Shown one piece after another: positions 16,572 through 23,991 of a DNA stretch of 64,000 nucleotides (position 1 is its first letter; each line of letters starts with the position of its first letter). Source of the stretch: ZC4RG17 sp035304485. Its GTDB lineage: Bacteria; Actinomycetota; Acidimicrobiia; Spongiisociales; ZC4RG35. The notes beneath the pieces are model-generated. The model ran no database searches and had not been told where the DNA came from. It worked only from the letters and a program-made list of their open reading frames with translations. A program made the translations under genes and the position numbers. Where the stretch lies: contig DATGPZ010000082.1 in the NCBI GenBank assembly GCA_035304485.1, positions 13,185 to 77,184 of the forward strand, written 5' to 3'.

Positions 16572-18637
16572 CAGTGCTCCTCCTCAGGGGCGTCGACTAC
16601 GGAGGCGAGCTCGGCCTCCTCCTCGGGCTCCTCGTGATGAGGGTGCTCGTCCTCCACCGGCTCCACGCCCCAGCCGATGAAGGCGATCAGCATCAGCAGG
16701 GCACCTGCCGCCATCAGGGCCTTGCCCCAGGCCTGGACGTGGTAGATGGTTCCCCAGCCGATCAAGGGCGTTGCCATGCCTACCAGGAAGGGGAAGTACG
16801 ACGGGTTGGGCAGGTGGACCGGCTCCGGCGGGTTGGTCCCGGTCTCTTCGAGCTCGGCGATCAAGCGGTCGGCATCTTCCCGCCTAACTGCCCGGCCCTC
16901 GTCGTCCTCGGCGTACTTGCGACGCCAGAAGTCGTCGAGTGACTCGATGACCGGGTTGACGCCGAAGTTGTATTCGGGGGTCGGGTTGGGAGTCGTCCAC
17001 TCGACCGTGCGTGCGTCCCAGGGATCCAGGCCCGATGGCTCACCGTGAGTCTTGGAACGCCACCAGTTGTACATGAAGACCAGGATCGACAGGGCGATGA
17101 GGAAGGCACCCACTGTCTCGACTTGGTTCCAGAGCTCCAAGCCCGCCTCTTCCGGGTACTTCCAAGTCCGCCGGACCATCCCCTGGAGGCCGAGCCAGTG
17201 CATCGGCCCGAAAGTGAGGTTCATTCCGATGAACATCAGCCAGAAGTGGATCTTTCCGAGCCGCTCGTTCATCAGGCGCCCGCGGAGCTTCGGGTACCAG
17301 AAGTAGAGGCCGGAGAAGAGTCCGAAGATGGCGCCGCCGAAGAGGACGTAGTGGAAGTGCGCCACGATGTAGTAGGTGTCGGTCTGCTGCCAGTCCGAGG
17401 GGACGATCGAGTGGGTCACGCCGGACAGACCGCCGATCACGAACAACGCCACGAAACCGACCGAGAACAGCATCGCGGTGTTGAACTTGATCTTTCCCAT
17501 CCACATAGTGCCGAGCCAGTTGAAGATCTTGATCCCCGTCGGTACGGCGATCGTCATGGTGGAGAGGCCGAAGGCTGCCTGGGCGACAGGGCTGATGCCC
17601 GAGGCGAACATGTGGTGGGCCCACACGCCGAAACCGAGGAAGGCGATGGCGGCTCCGGCGAAGACGACGGCCGAGTAGCCGAACAGCGGCTTGCGGCTGA
17701 ACACCGGGATGACCTCAGACACGATGCCCATTGCCGGGAGGATCAGGATGTAGACCTCGGGGTGGCCGAACAGCCAGAACATGTGCTGCCACAGGATGGG
17801 GTCACCCCCCGCCGACGCTTGGAAGAACACGGTTCCGAACTGGCGGTCGAAGGTGGCCATGAAGAGGGCCACGGCGATGATCGGCAGCGAGAAGAGCATC
17901 AGGAAGGCCACGATCGTCGTCATCCACGAGAACACCGGGGCCCGCAGGAGTCGCATGCCCTTGGCCCGCATGTTGAAGAAGGTGACGATGAAGTTGACGG
18001 ACGAGATGAGCGACGCCAACCCCAGGATCTGGAGGCCTATCGCCCAGTAGTCCATGGCAGTGCCGGCCGAGTAGAACGGACCGGCATGGGGTTGGTATCC
18101 GAACCACCCACCGTTCGGCGAGTCGGCGAGGAAGTTGAATCCGCCCGGGCCTCCGTTCACGGGGATGTTCCCGGTGGCGAGGCCGTCGGGCGAGATCGGC
18201 GCGAGGGCGTTGCCGAAGATGAAGGTCGAGTAGAGGAAGATGCCTCCGAAGAAGAAGATCCACCAGGAGAGGGCGTTCAGACGGGGGAAGGCCACGTCCC
18301 GGGCACCCAACTGCAGGGGCAGCAGGTAGTTGAAGAACGCCGCACTCACCGGCATCACGAAGAGGAAGATCATCGTGGTGCCGTGCATCGTGAAAAGCGA
18401 GTTGTAGGCGCCGGCCGTCAGGAACTCCGATTCGGCCTGGGCGAGGTGGACCCGCAGCAACAGGGCCTCGATGCCGCCGAGGAGGAAGAAGAAGAAGGCG
18501 GCGTAGCCGTACATGATGCCGATCCGCTTGTGATCGACTGTCGTGATCCACGACCACAGGCCCCGCTCGCCGCGGGGTTTCCGGTAGATGGTCGTGACCG
18601 GTCGTTCGGCAACCAGTCGTTCGGCAACCTCAGTCAT
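16571..18637 (-). CDS. ctaD: Cytochrome c oxidase subunit I with C-terminal extension
   Basis: Catalytic subunit of the heme-copper oxidase, reducing O2 to water and pumping protons. In the 688-aa protein the heme and CuB ligands are readable: MHGTTMIF (low-spin heme a), WLFGHPEVYI (CuB with the His-Tyr crosslink), GVWAHHMFASG (CuB), and VAHFHYVLFGG (both hemes). About 12 helices end near residue 560. A further ~110 residues, with a charged linker, two more helices (PFLVGMATPLIGWGTIYHV and KALMAAGALLMLIAFIGWGV) and an acidic His-rich tail, extend the protein beyond the usual ~550. The gene follows ctaC. Confidence 0.96.
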   Translation of the reverse strand: MTEVAERLVAERPVTTIYRKPRGERGLWSWITTVDHKRIGIMYGYAAFFFFLLGGIEALLLRVHLAQAESEFLTAGAYNSLFTMHGTTMIFLFVMPVSAAFFNYLLPLQLGARDVAFPRLNALSWWIFFFGGIFLYSTFIFGNALAPISPDGLATGNIPVNGGPGGFNFLADSPNGGWFGYQPHAGPFYSAGTAMDYWAIGLQILGLASLISSVNFIVTFFNMRAKGMRLLRAPVFSWMTTIVAFLMLFSLPIIAVALFMATFDRQFGTVFFQASAGGDPILWQHMFWLFGHPEVYILILPAMGIVSEVIPVFSRKPLFGYSAVVFAGAAIAFLGFGVWAHHMFASGISPVAQAAFGLSTMTIAVPTGIKIFNWLGTMWMGKIKFNTAMLFSVGFVALFVIGGLSGVTHSIVPSDWQQTDTYYIVAHFHYVLFGGAIFGLFSGLYFWYPKLRGRLMNERLGKIHFWLMFIGMNLTFGPMHWLGLQGMVRRTWKYPEEAGLELWNQVETVGAFLIALSILVFMYNWWRSKTHGEPSGLDPWDARTVEWTTPNPTPEYNFGVNPVIESLDDFWRRKYAEDDEGRAVRREDADRLIAELEETGTNPPEPVHLPNPSYFPFLVGMATPLIGWGTIYHVQAWGKALMAAGALLMLIAFIGWGVEPVEDEHPHHEEPEEEAELASVVDAPEEEH

Positions 18638-18682
18638 GACCTGTTCCCTCCGCTGGAGTCGCCCCTATTCGCCCCGGGACGA

Positions 18683-18710
18683 ACTTCCGACTTCCGACTT
18701 CCGACTTCCG
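18683..18710. repeat. Tandem heptamer repeat, four copies of ACTTCCG (AGTCGGA family)
   Basis: Four perfect copies of ACTTCCG lie in the 75-bp gap between ctaC and ctaD. On the transcribed strand the array starts directly after the ctaC stop codon (TGA, then GTCGGAAGTCGGA). The same array follows two other stop codons, at 41675-41720 and 42107-42133. Confidence 0.9.
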
Positions 18711-18712
18711 AC

Positions 18713-19801
18713 TCATTGGTTGCTCCTCAACCAAGCCACCAGTGCGTCGATATCCGACTCCGTCAGACCCAGATCCGGCATGAAGCTCCCCGGCTTGACG
18801 CTCGGCGGATCGGCCAGCCAGCGCTTCAGAGCTTCCTCGAAGTCCTCGCCTTGAGTCGGCAGGACGGCGCCGGCGAAGCGGGTCCGGTACTCGTCGCCGA
18901 AGTGGGTGAGGTTGGGGCCGTTGAACATGTCGCGCTCGACCACGTTGTCCTGGTCGTCGCCCGGCAGATCGAGGGCGTGACACTGCACGCACTGGCCCTG
19001 TTGGAACACCTGGAGGCCATCGAATTCCGGAGTCCCTTCTTCCGGCAACGGCGCCGGCTCGAGTTGCCGGGCGATCCAGGCCTCGAATTCGGCCCGGTCG
19101 ACCGCCTCGACTTGCGCCCGCATGAGTGAGTGGGACAGGCCGCAGAACTCGGCACAGTGGGCGTGATAGGTCCCGGGCTGGTCTGCCTGGAGGCGAAGAA
19201 CGGTCTCCTGGCCCGGGATCAAGTAGCGCTTGCCGTTGAGCTTCGGCACCCAGAAGTTGTGCACGACGTCTTCGGAGGAGAGCACGGCACACACCTCTTC
19301 GTCGGCTGGGATCACCATGGTGTTCGCCGTTTCGATCTCACGACCTTCCGGGATGCCTTCGAGGTTGGCGTAACGGAACTCGAACCACCACTGGTGCCCG
19401 ATCACCTCCACCCGCATGGCGTCGGGGTCGCATTCCGTGAGGTCGAAGACCGTCTGCACGGTGGGGACGGCGATAGTGGCGAGGACGAGAGCCGGAACCA
19501 CGGTCCAGATCACCTCGAGCTTGGCGTTTCCGTGGATCTGGCGAGGCTCTTTTCGCCCCGGGCGGTCCCGGAACAGGATGGCGGCGACGATGATCGCCGC
19601 CTGCACGAAGATGAACACTCCGGCCGCAATCCAGAAGACAGGCCAGAAGAGGTCGTCGATCGCCCGGGCGAACGGCCCTTGAGGGTCGAGCGAGTCGAGA
19701 GGAGCATTCTCGACCGTCGGCTCGATGAACTGACAGGCCGACACCGCCAACAGCAGGGCGGAGAGACCGATGAGGCGGAGGAATCTAGCTGGTGATCCCA
19801 T
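18713..19801 (-). CDS. ctaC: Cytochrome c oxidase subunit II fused to cytochrome c (caa3 type)
   Basis: Receives electrons from cytochrome c and passes them to subunit I through CuA. The 362-aa protein has a lipoprotein-like signal (LLAVSACQFIEP), one transmembrane helix (FWIAAGVFIFVQAAIIVAAILF), and the cupredoxin domain with VVHNFWVPKL and the CuA motif CAEFCGLSHSLM. A C-terminal cytochrome c domain carries heme motif CVQCH and axial-ligand region PGSFMPDLGL. The fusion marks a caa3-type oxidase. First gene of the oxidase operon; the heptamer array begins right after its stop. Confidence 0.96.
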   Translation of the reverse strand: MGSPARFLRLIGLSALLLAVSACQFIEPTVENAPLDSLDPQGPFARAIDDLFWPVFWIAAGVFIFVQAAIIVAAILFRDRPGRKEPRQIHGNAKLEVIWTVVPALVLATIAVPTVQTVFDLTECDPDAMRVEVIGHQWWFEFRYANLEGIPEGREIETANTMVIPADEEVCAVLSSEDVVHNFWVPKLNGKRYLIPGQETVLRLQADQPGTYHAHCAEFCGLSHSLMRAQVEAVDRAEFEAWIARQLEPAPLPEEGTPEFDGLQVFQQGQCVQCHALDLPGDDQDNVVERDMFNGPNLTHFGDEYRTRFAGAVLPTQGEDFEEALKRWLADPPSVKPGSFMPDLGLTESDIDALVAWLRSNQ

Positions 19802-19844
19802 CGGGCCGCATCATACGGTGCGGCGATTGCAGGACCAACCTAGG

Positions 19845-20681
19845 TCAGCTGGTCAGGGCGCCGAGTGATTCTTCGAGCTCGACAGGGTCGAGGGTTCCTT
19901 CGTAGCGGGCCGTGATCACGCCGTCAGCGTCGGTCACGAAAACCCATGGCTCGGAAGGGAGTCCCCAGGCGTTCACCGCCTCGACAGGGATCAGCTCCTC
20001 GAACGATTGGGCGTCGAGGTTCTCGTAGACCTCCACGTGGATGAAATCCACATCTGGATACGCCGGGGCGAGCTCCTTTACGTTGTCGAGCACGGGGCCA
20101 CAGGTTTGGGAAGTGCAAAAGGCGGGGGTGGCGAAAACGACCACCGTCGGTCGGTCGTCGGTCAGAGCCTCGTCGAGCGACAGACGGTAGAGCTCGGGAT
20201 CCGGCTCGGGGTCCGTCGTGATCTCGGACAGCTCGAACTCGTCGGCGGTTCGGGTGGCAACGGCGGGGCCTTTCTCGCCTACCTGGGGCATCGGAGTGTC
20301 TTCGACCACCGTCAGCGGAACCGGTTCGGTGGGCGAAAAGCCTTCGGCCGCCACCGACACGGTCCAGTTGCCGGCCTCCGGCAGGTCCACATCGACCCGG
20401 TACAGGCCCCGCTGGTCGGGGATGGCCCATACGAATTCGAGGCCAACCTCTTTCTCGTCGCCGCTGGGCGAGGTGAAGGTGGCGCTGGCTTCGATTTCGG
20501 GGTCGGCCAGGAACGCCTGGGTATCCGGATCGACGATTCCCAACAGGACCCGCTGGTTGCCCACCGCCAGCGAGGCGGGAGCACTGGCGACGAGGGCGAT
20601 GGGCTGGGTGCCGCCCGAGCAAGCCGCCAGCACGGCGAGTAGGAGGACGAGTGAGACGAGGGCGCTCCAGCGACGGACCAT
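19845..20681 (-). CDS. Thioredoxin-like lipoprotein, possible oxidase copper/thiol chaperone
   Basis: A 278-aa exported protein. The signal MVRRWSALVSLVLLLAVLAAC gives lipidated Cys21, which is why the Met at 20681 is preferred over an upstream in-frame Met at 20744. A beta-rich domain (about 25-150, with LPEAGNWTVSVAAEG) precedes a thioredoxin-fold domain with the site FCTSQTCGP. The two cysteines are spaced C-x4-C, unlike thioredoxin (C-x2-C) or Sco (C-x3-C). Being directly upstream of ctaC, it may help deliver copper to CuA or keep its cysteines reduced; this is inference from position. Confidence 0.78.
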   Translation of the reverse strand: MVRRWSALVSLVLLLAVLAACSGGTQPIALVASAPASLAVGNQRVLLGIVDPDTQAFLADPEIEASATFTSPSGDEKEVGLEFVWAIPDQRGLYRVDVDLPEAGNWTVSVAAEGFSPTEPVPLTVVEDTPMPQVGEKGPAVATRTADEFELSEITTDPEPDPELYRLSLDEALTDDRPTVVVFATPAFCTSQTCGPVLDNVKELAPAYPDVDFIHVEVYENLDAQSFEELIPVEAVNAWGLPSEPWVFVTDADGVITARYEGTLDPVELEESLGALTS

Positions 20682-20803
20682 GTCGAGGTCGAGTCTGGCG
20701 CTTGTGACAGATTGTGCCAACAGAGCCAGGTGCCGGATCATCATCTTTCGGCCGCCGGCGCGAATGTGAGGTATTCCCTTCTGCCGGTAGCCTTGGTCCT
20801 ACC

Positions 20804-21697
20804 GTGGAAGCTCCGGTCGTCGTCGTCGATCCTGTGGTTCGCAGGGGTGTGGTCTCCTCCTATCTGGCCCTGACCAAACCTCGGATCATCGAACTGCTCC
20901 TCATCACCACCGTCCCATCGATGGTCCTCGCCGCCGGTGGATGGCCGGGATGGTGGCCGGTGGTCGCCACCCTCGTTGGTGGCAGCCTCTCGGCAGGGGG
21001 CGCCAACGCCATCAACAACTGGTTCGACCGAGACATCGACGAGATCATGCGGCGTACCCGTCGCCGTCCTCTGCCCCGACACCGAATCACCCCCGAGGCG
21101 GCGCTCGTCTTCGGCATCGGATTGGGAGTGGCCGGGTTCGTGTGGCTGTGGGCTTTCACGAATCTCCTGGCGGCGGTTCTTTCGACCGCCGCGCTGCTGT
21201 TCTACGTGTTCGTCTACACCATGGGTCTGAAGCGGCGTTCGAGTCAGAACATCGTGATCGGGGGAGCGGCCGGTGCCGTGCCCGCCCTGGTGGGCTGGGC
21301 CGTCGTCACCGGCGAGCTCGCCCTGCCGGCCTGGATCCTCTTCGCTCTCGTGTTCTACTGGACCCCGCCTCACTTCTGGGCGCTGGCGTTGCGGTATCGG
21401 GACGATTACGAAGCGGCCGGCGTGCCGATGCTCCCGGTCGTCAAAGGAGTCGAGGCGACCGTCAATTCGATACTGATGTACTCGGGAACGATGGTCCTGG
21501 TGTCGTTGATGCTGGTTCCCGCGGCGGGCATGGGATGGGCCTACCTGGCCGCGGCGGTGGCTGCCGGAGCCTGGTTCATGTGGGGAGCCTGGCGGGTGCG
21601 GGTGGATCCCTCGCGAGCGATGCGGCTCTTCACCGATTCCACCGTCTATCTGACCATCGTCTTCGGCGCGGTCGTCCTGGACGTGTTCCTGCGATGA
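20804..21697 (+). CDS. ctaB: Protoheme IX farnesyltransferase
   Basis: Converts heme b to heme O, the precursor of heme A needed by the oxidase encoded next door. A UbiA-family prenyltransferase of about 297 aa with the two Asp motifs: NAINNWFDRDIDEIMRRTRR (first) and YRDDYEAAGVPMLPVV (second), plus eight or more hydrophobic helices. GTG 20804 (VEAPVVVVDP) is preferred; an in-frame ATG at 20714 would add 30 residues with no family resemblance and would reach almost to the divergent lipoprotein gene. Its stop overlaps the next small ORF (ATGA at 21694). Confidence 0.93.
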   Translation: MEAPVVVVDPVVRRGVVSSYLALTKPRIIELLLITTVPSMVLAAGGWPGWWPVVATLVGGSLSAGGANAINNWFDRDIDEIMRRTRRRPLPRHRITPEAALVFGIGLGVAGFVWLWAFTNLLAAVLSTAALLFYVFVYTMGLKRRSSQNIVIGGAAGAVPALVGWAVVTGELALPAWILFALVFYWTPPHFWALALRYRDDYEAAGVPMLPVVKGVEATVNSILMYSGTMVLVSLMLVPAAGMGWAYLAAAVAAGAWFMWGAWRVRVDPSRAMRLFTDSTVYLTIVFGAVVLDVFLR

Positions 21698-21792
21698 TCG
21701 ACGGCGCCGTCATCTTCTTCGTATGGCTCTTCCCGACAGCGGTGGTCAGCTACCTGGTGTGGAGGGCAGTGCGAGCGCGGAGTGATCGGTGA
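21694..21792 (+). CDS. Micro-ORF, 32-aa single-helix peptide between ctaB and lgt
   Basis: ATG 21694 overlaps the ctaB stop (ATGA), and its own TGA (21790-21792) overlaps the lgt start (GTGATG), so it is coupled on both sides. The peptide is mostly one hydrophobic helix (AVIFFVWLFPTAVVSYLVW) with a basic end (RAVRARSDR), the usual positive-inside pattern. No family was recognised. Double coupling argues that it is translated; it may be a small membrane peptide or only a bridge that passes ribosomes from ctaB to lgt. Confidence 0.55.
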   Translation: MIDGAVIFFVWLFPTAVVSYLVWRAVRARSDR

Positions 21793-22691
21793 TGTTCGCC
21801 CACATCTCCTACCCGCCGATCCCCCTCTTCGAGGTGGGCCCATTGACGATGTCGCTCCATGGCGTGTTCGCCGCCATCGGCTTCCTGGTCGGTGCCTGGC
21901 TCGCCACCAAGGAGGTGCGCCGTCTCGGTCTCGACGCCGAAGCGTATCAATCGGCCCTCACGTGGGGTCTGATCGGGGCCCTGATCGGTGCTCGCTATTT
22001 CACGACGCCGGCCGCGCTCCTCGACGGGGTTCCACTGGCCCAGGCTCTGAATCCCCTCCAGGGGAACTTCTCGATAATGGGCGGGTTCGCCGGTGGCATC
22101 ATCGGCGGCCTGCTGCGGATGCGGAAGCTGGACCTACCGGTCCTCCCCACCCTGGACGCATCGACTTTCGGCCTGGCGATAGGCACGGTCGTCGGCAGGA
22201 TCGGAGATCTCGCCATCGTCGAGCATCTGGGCCGTCCCACCACGGCGCCGTGGGGTTACGGAATCAAACCCGGTTACGACGTCGCGCCCCAGCACGATCT
22301 CCTCGAGTGCACCGCCGATCAGGCGTTGGCCAACGGCTTGTGTCCCGTTCCCGATTTCGCCGCCGCCGGAGCCGTCGAGCCCGGTGCCGCCGGTATCTAT
22401 CACCACGTCGCCGCCTACGACATGCTCGGCGCGGCCCTTCTCCTCGGGCTGCTCTATCTGTTGACCCGTCGATTCCAGCTGCCACCGGGACGTCTCTTCT
22501 TCCTCTGGGTGGCCTGGTACGGGTTCCAGCGATTCCTCCTCGACTCCCTGCGCTTCGGTCTGGGGGACGCCACCGTCGGCCCGTTCACCTGGAACCAGGT
22601 TTCGGGACTGGCGGCTGGCATCGGTGGCCTGGTTCTCGCTTGGTGGATCGGACGCCGCCAGAGGGAGCCCGCCACCATGCCGGACGCCTGA
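21792..22691 (+). CDS. lgt: Prolipoprotein diacylglyceryl transferase
   Basis: Moves diacylglycerol from phosphatidylglycerol onto the lipobox cysteine of prolipoproteins, the first step of lipoprotein maturation. The protein is about 300 aa with seven hydrophobic helices and the family signature in a somewhat divergent form, GRIGDLAIVEHLGRPT. The Gly-rich helix NFSIMGGFAGGIIGG lacks the histidine of the E. coli SFHGG motif, which also varies in other actinobacteria. ATG 21792 or GTG 21789 may start it. Substrates encoded in this window include the lipoproteins at 6400, 19845 and 28038. Confidence 0.93.
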   Translation: MFAHISYPPIPLFEVGPLTMSLHGVFAAIGFLVGAWLATKEVRRLGLDAEAYQSALTWGLIGALIGARYFTTPAALLDGVPLAQALNPLQGNFSIMGGFAGGIIGGLLRMRKLDLPVLPTLDASTFGLAIGTVVGRIGDLAIVEHLGRPTTAPWGYGIKPGYDVAPQHDLLECTADQALANGLCPVPDFAAAGAVEPGAAGIYHHVAAYDMLGAALLLGLLYLLTRRFQLPPGRLFFLWVAWYGFQRFLLDSLRFGLGDATVGPFTWNQVSGLAAGIGGLVLAWWIGRRQREPATMPDA

Positions 22692-22733
22692 GTGTTGCCA
22701 GGACCGTCGCCGTCGATTACTGTGCCCTTCCAC

Positions 22734-22796
22734 ATGTCAGCTCGTCGTTTCTTCGGCTATCTCGTCTTTACCGGGTCCGGACCCGGGTTGACGTGA
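22734..22796 (+). CDS. Phe/Tyr-rich leader peptide of an attenuator
   Basis: A 20-codon ORF from ATG 22734 to TGA 22796 with the core RRFFGYLVF: three Phe and one Tyr codons in nine residues. It lies 88 bp before the DAHP-synthase-like/chorismate mutase gene, a gene of Phe/Tyr synthesis, and is followed by a terminator hairpin. Ribosome stalling at the UUC, UAU and UUU codons would cover the hairpin arm CCGGGT at 22771-22776. That would leave 22783-22788 free to pair with 22824-22829 and block the terminator. This is the classical attenuation layout; operation is inferred. Confidence 0.75.
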   Translation: MSARRFFGYLVFTGSGPGLT

Positions 22797-22823
22797 TGGC
22801 CTGACGAAACGAGACCACCACCG

Positions 22824-22851
22824 ACCCGGAGCCGGACGCTCCGGGTTTTTT
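22824..22851 (+). terminator. Attenuator terminator upstream of the DAHPS-like/chorismate mutase gene
   Basis: A perfect 8-bp stem ACCCGGAG (22824-22831) with CTCCGGGT (22839-22846), 7-nt loop, followed by six T (22846-22851). It stands between the aromatic leader peptide and the structural gene at 22885. A competing partner for its left arm, CCGGGT at 22783-22788, lies upstream. That segment can also form a self-contained hairpin with 22771-22776, which gives the three mutually exclusive pairings expected of an attenuator. Confidence 0.8.
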
Positions 22852-22884
22852 CATTCCCGGGGCGTCTTCTCCCAGGAGAAACCA

Positions 22885-23949
22885 ATGGAACGCAAAGCCC
22901 ACAAGACCCCCGGCCGTCCTCCCACCATCGTCTCGGTGGGGAAGGTGAGAATCGGACACGACCCGTTCGTCGTCATCGCCGGTCCGTGCGCCATCGAGTC
23001 GGCTGAACAGATCCATGAAGTCGCCGAGGCCGCCGCCGAGGGCGGCGCCTCGATCCTGCGCGGCGGCGCTTGGAAGTCGACTTCGTCCCCCTACGACTTC
23101 CGCGGCATGGGTCAGGAGGCGGTCGACCAGCTGGCGGCGGCGGGCGAGGAGGTCGGCCTTCCCACCGTGACCCAGGTGCTCGAGGCCTCCCACGTCGAGA
23201 TCGCCGCCGAGAAGATCGACATGCTCGAGATCGCTTCCGGGAACATGCAGGACTTCGAGCTGTTGCGCCAGGCCGGTCGGAGCGGCCGTCCGGTTCTGCT
23301 GCGGCGCGGGCCCTCGGCGACGCTCGACGAATGGCTGTGGGCGGCGGAGTACCTCTTGGCCGAGGGGAACGATCAGGTCGTCCTGGTCGAAAGAGGGATT
23401 CGCACCTTCGGCGCCGCCGGGGCAGACACCCTCGACATCGGAGCGGTTCCCTCGATGAAGGAGACCACCCACCTGCCCGTGATGGTCGATCCTTCTCACA
23501 GCGCCGGGGGCGCTCGGCGAGTTCGACCTCTGGCGCTCGCAGCCCAGGGCGTTGGTGCCGACGGCGTCATCCTGGAGGTCCATCCCGATCCTGAGGTGGC
23601 TCGGGTCTCGCTGAACCAGATCGGTCTCGGTGAGTTCGAGGACCTGATGACAGCCCTCGGAATCTCTCGTGTCCGTCGTCACATCGACCAGATCGATCGT
23701 CAGATCGTCCGGTTGCTGGCTCGGCGACAGGAGCTGGCCCTGGAGATCGGCCGGGTCAAATTGACGCGCAACCTCCCTGTCTACATCCCCGACCGTGAGA
23801 GTGAGCTCCTGGCAGTCGTGCGCGACGAGGCGGAGCATCTCGGGGTGGCCGTGGAGCACATCGAGGAGCTCTTCAACCTGGTGTTGGCCGAGTCGAAGCG
23901 TCTACAGCACGAGATGCGACAGATGGAGGCAGCGGCTCCGGCGAGTTGA
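22885..23949 (+). CDS. DAHP synthase-like (type I beta) domain fused to chorismate mutase
   Basis: A 354-aa fusion. Residues ~25-258 have the DAHP synthase fold, with metal-site elements GPCAIES (C35), VDPSHSAG (H205) and EVHPDP (E231). Residues ~262-345 are an AroQ chorismate mutase (RRHIDQIDRQIVRLLARRQ, then REsELL-like helix). Several DAHPS substrate-binding motifs differ from the Bacillus subtilis enzyme: KPRTSPY is KSTSSPY (64-70), GARNMQ is ASGNMQ, LLKRG is LLRRG, and TATRNTLDI is AAGADTLDI. The first step of the shikimate pathway is therefore not assured; the mutase half looks intact. The leader peptide and terminator upstream tie expression to Phe/Tyr. ATG 22885 is the only plausible start. 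Confidence 0.85.
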   Translation: MERKAHKTPGRPPTIVSVGKVRIGHDPFVVIAGPCAIESAEQIHEVAEAAAEGGASILRGGAWKSTSSPYDFRGMGQEAVDQLAAAGEEVGLPTVTQVLEASHVEIAAEKIDMLEIASGNMQDFELLRQAGRSGRPVLLRRGPSATLDEWLWAAEYLLAEGNDQVVLVERGIRTFGAAGADTLDIGAVPSMKETTHLPVMVDPSHSAGGARRVRPLALAAQGVGADGVILEVHPDPEVARVSLNQIGLGEFEDLMTALGISRVRRHIDQIDRQIVRLLARRQELALEIGRVKLTRNLPVYIPDRESELLAVVRDEAEHLGVAVEHIEELFNLVLAESKRLQHEMRQMEAAAPAS

Positions 23950-23991
23950 CGAGTTCGAGCAGAGGGAACTGGAGCTGCTTTCCTCTACGGG

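Noticed and set aside
20714..20803. Upstream ATG start for ctaB adding 30 residues
   Set aside because: The added residues have no resemblance to the family and the ATG lies close to the divergent lipoprotein start; GTG 20804 leads directly into the conserved part.
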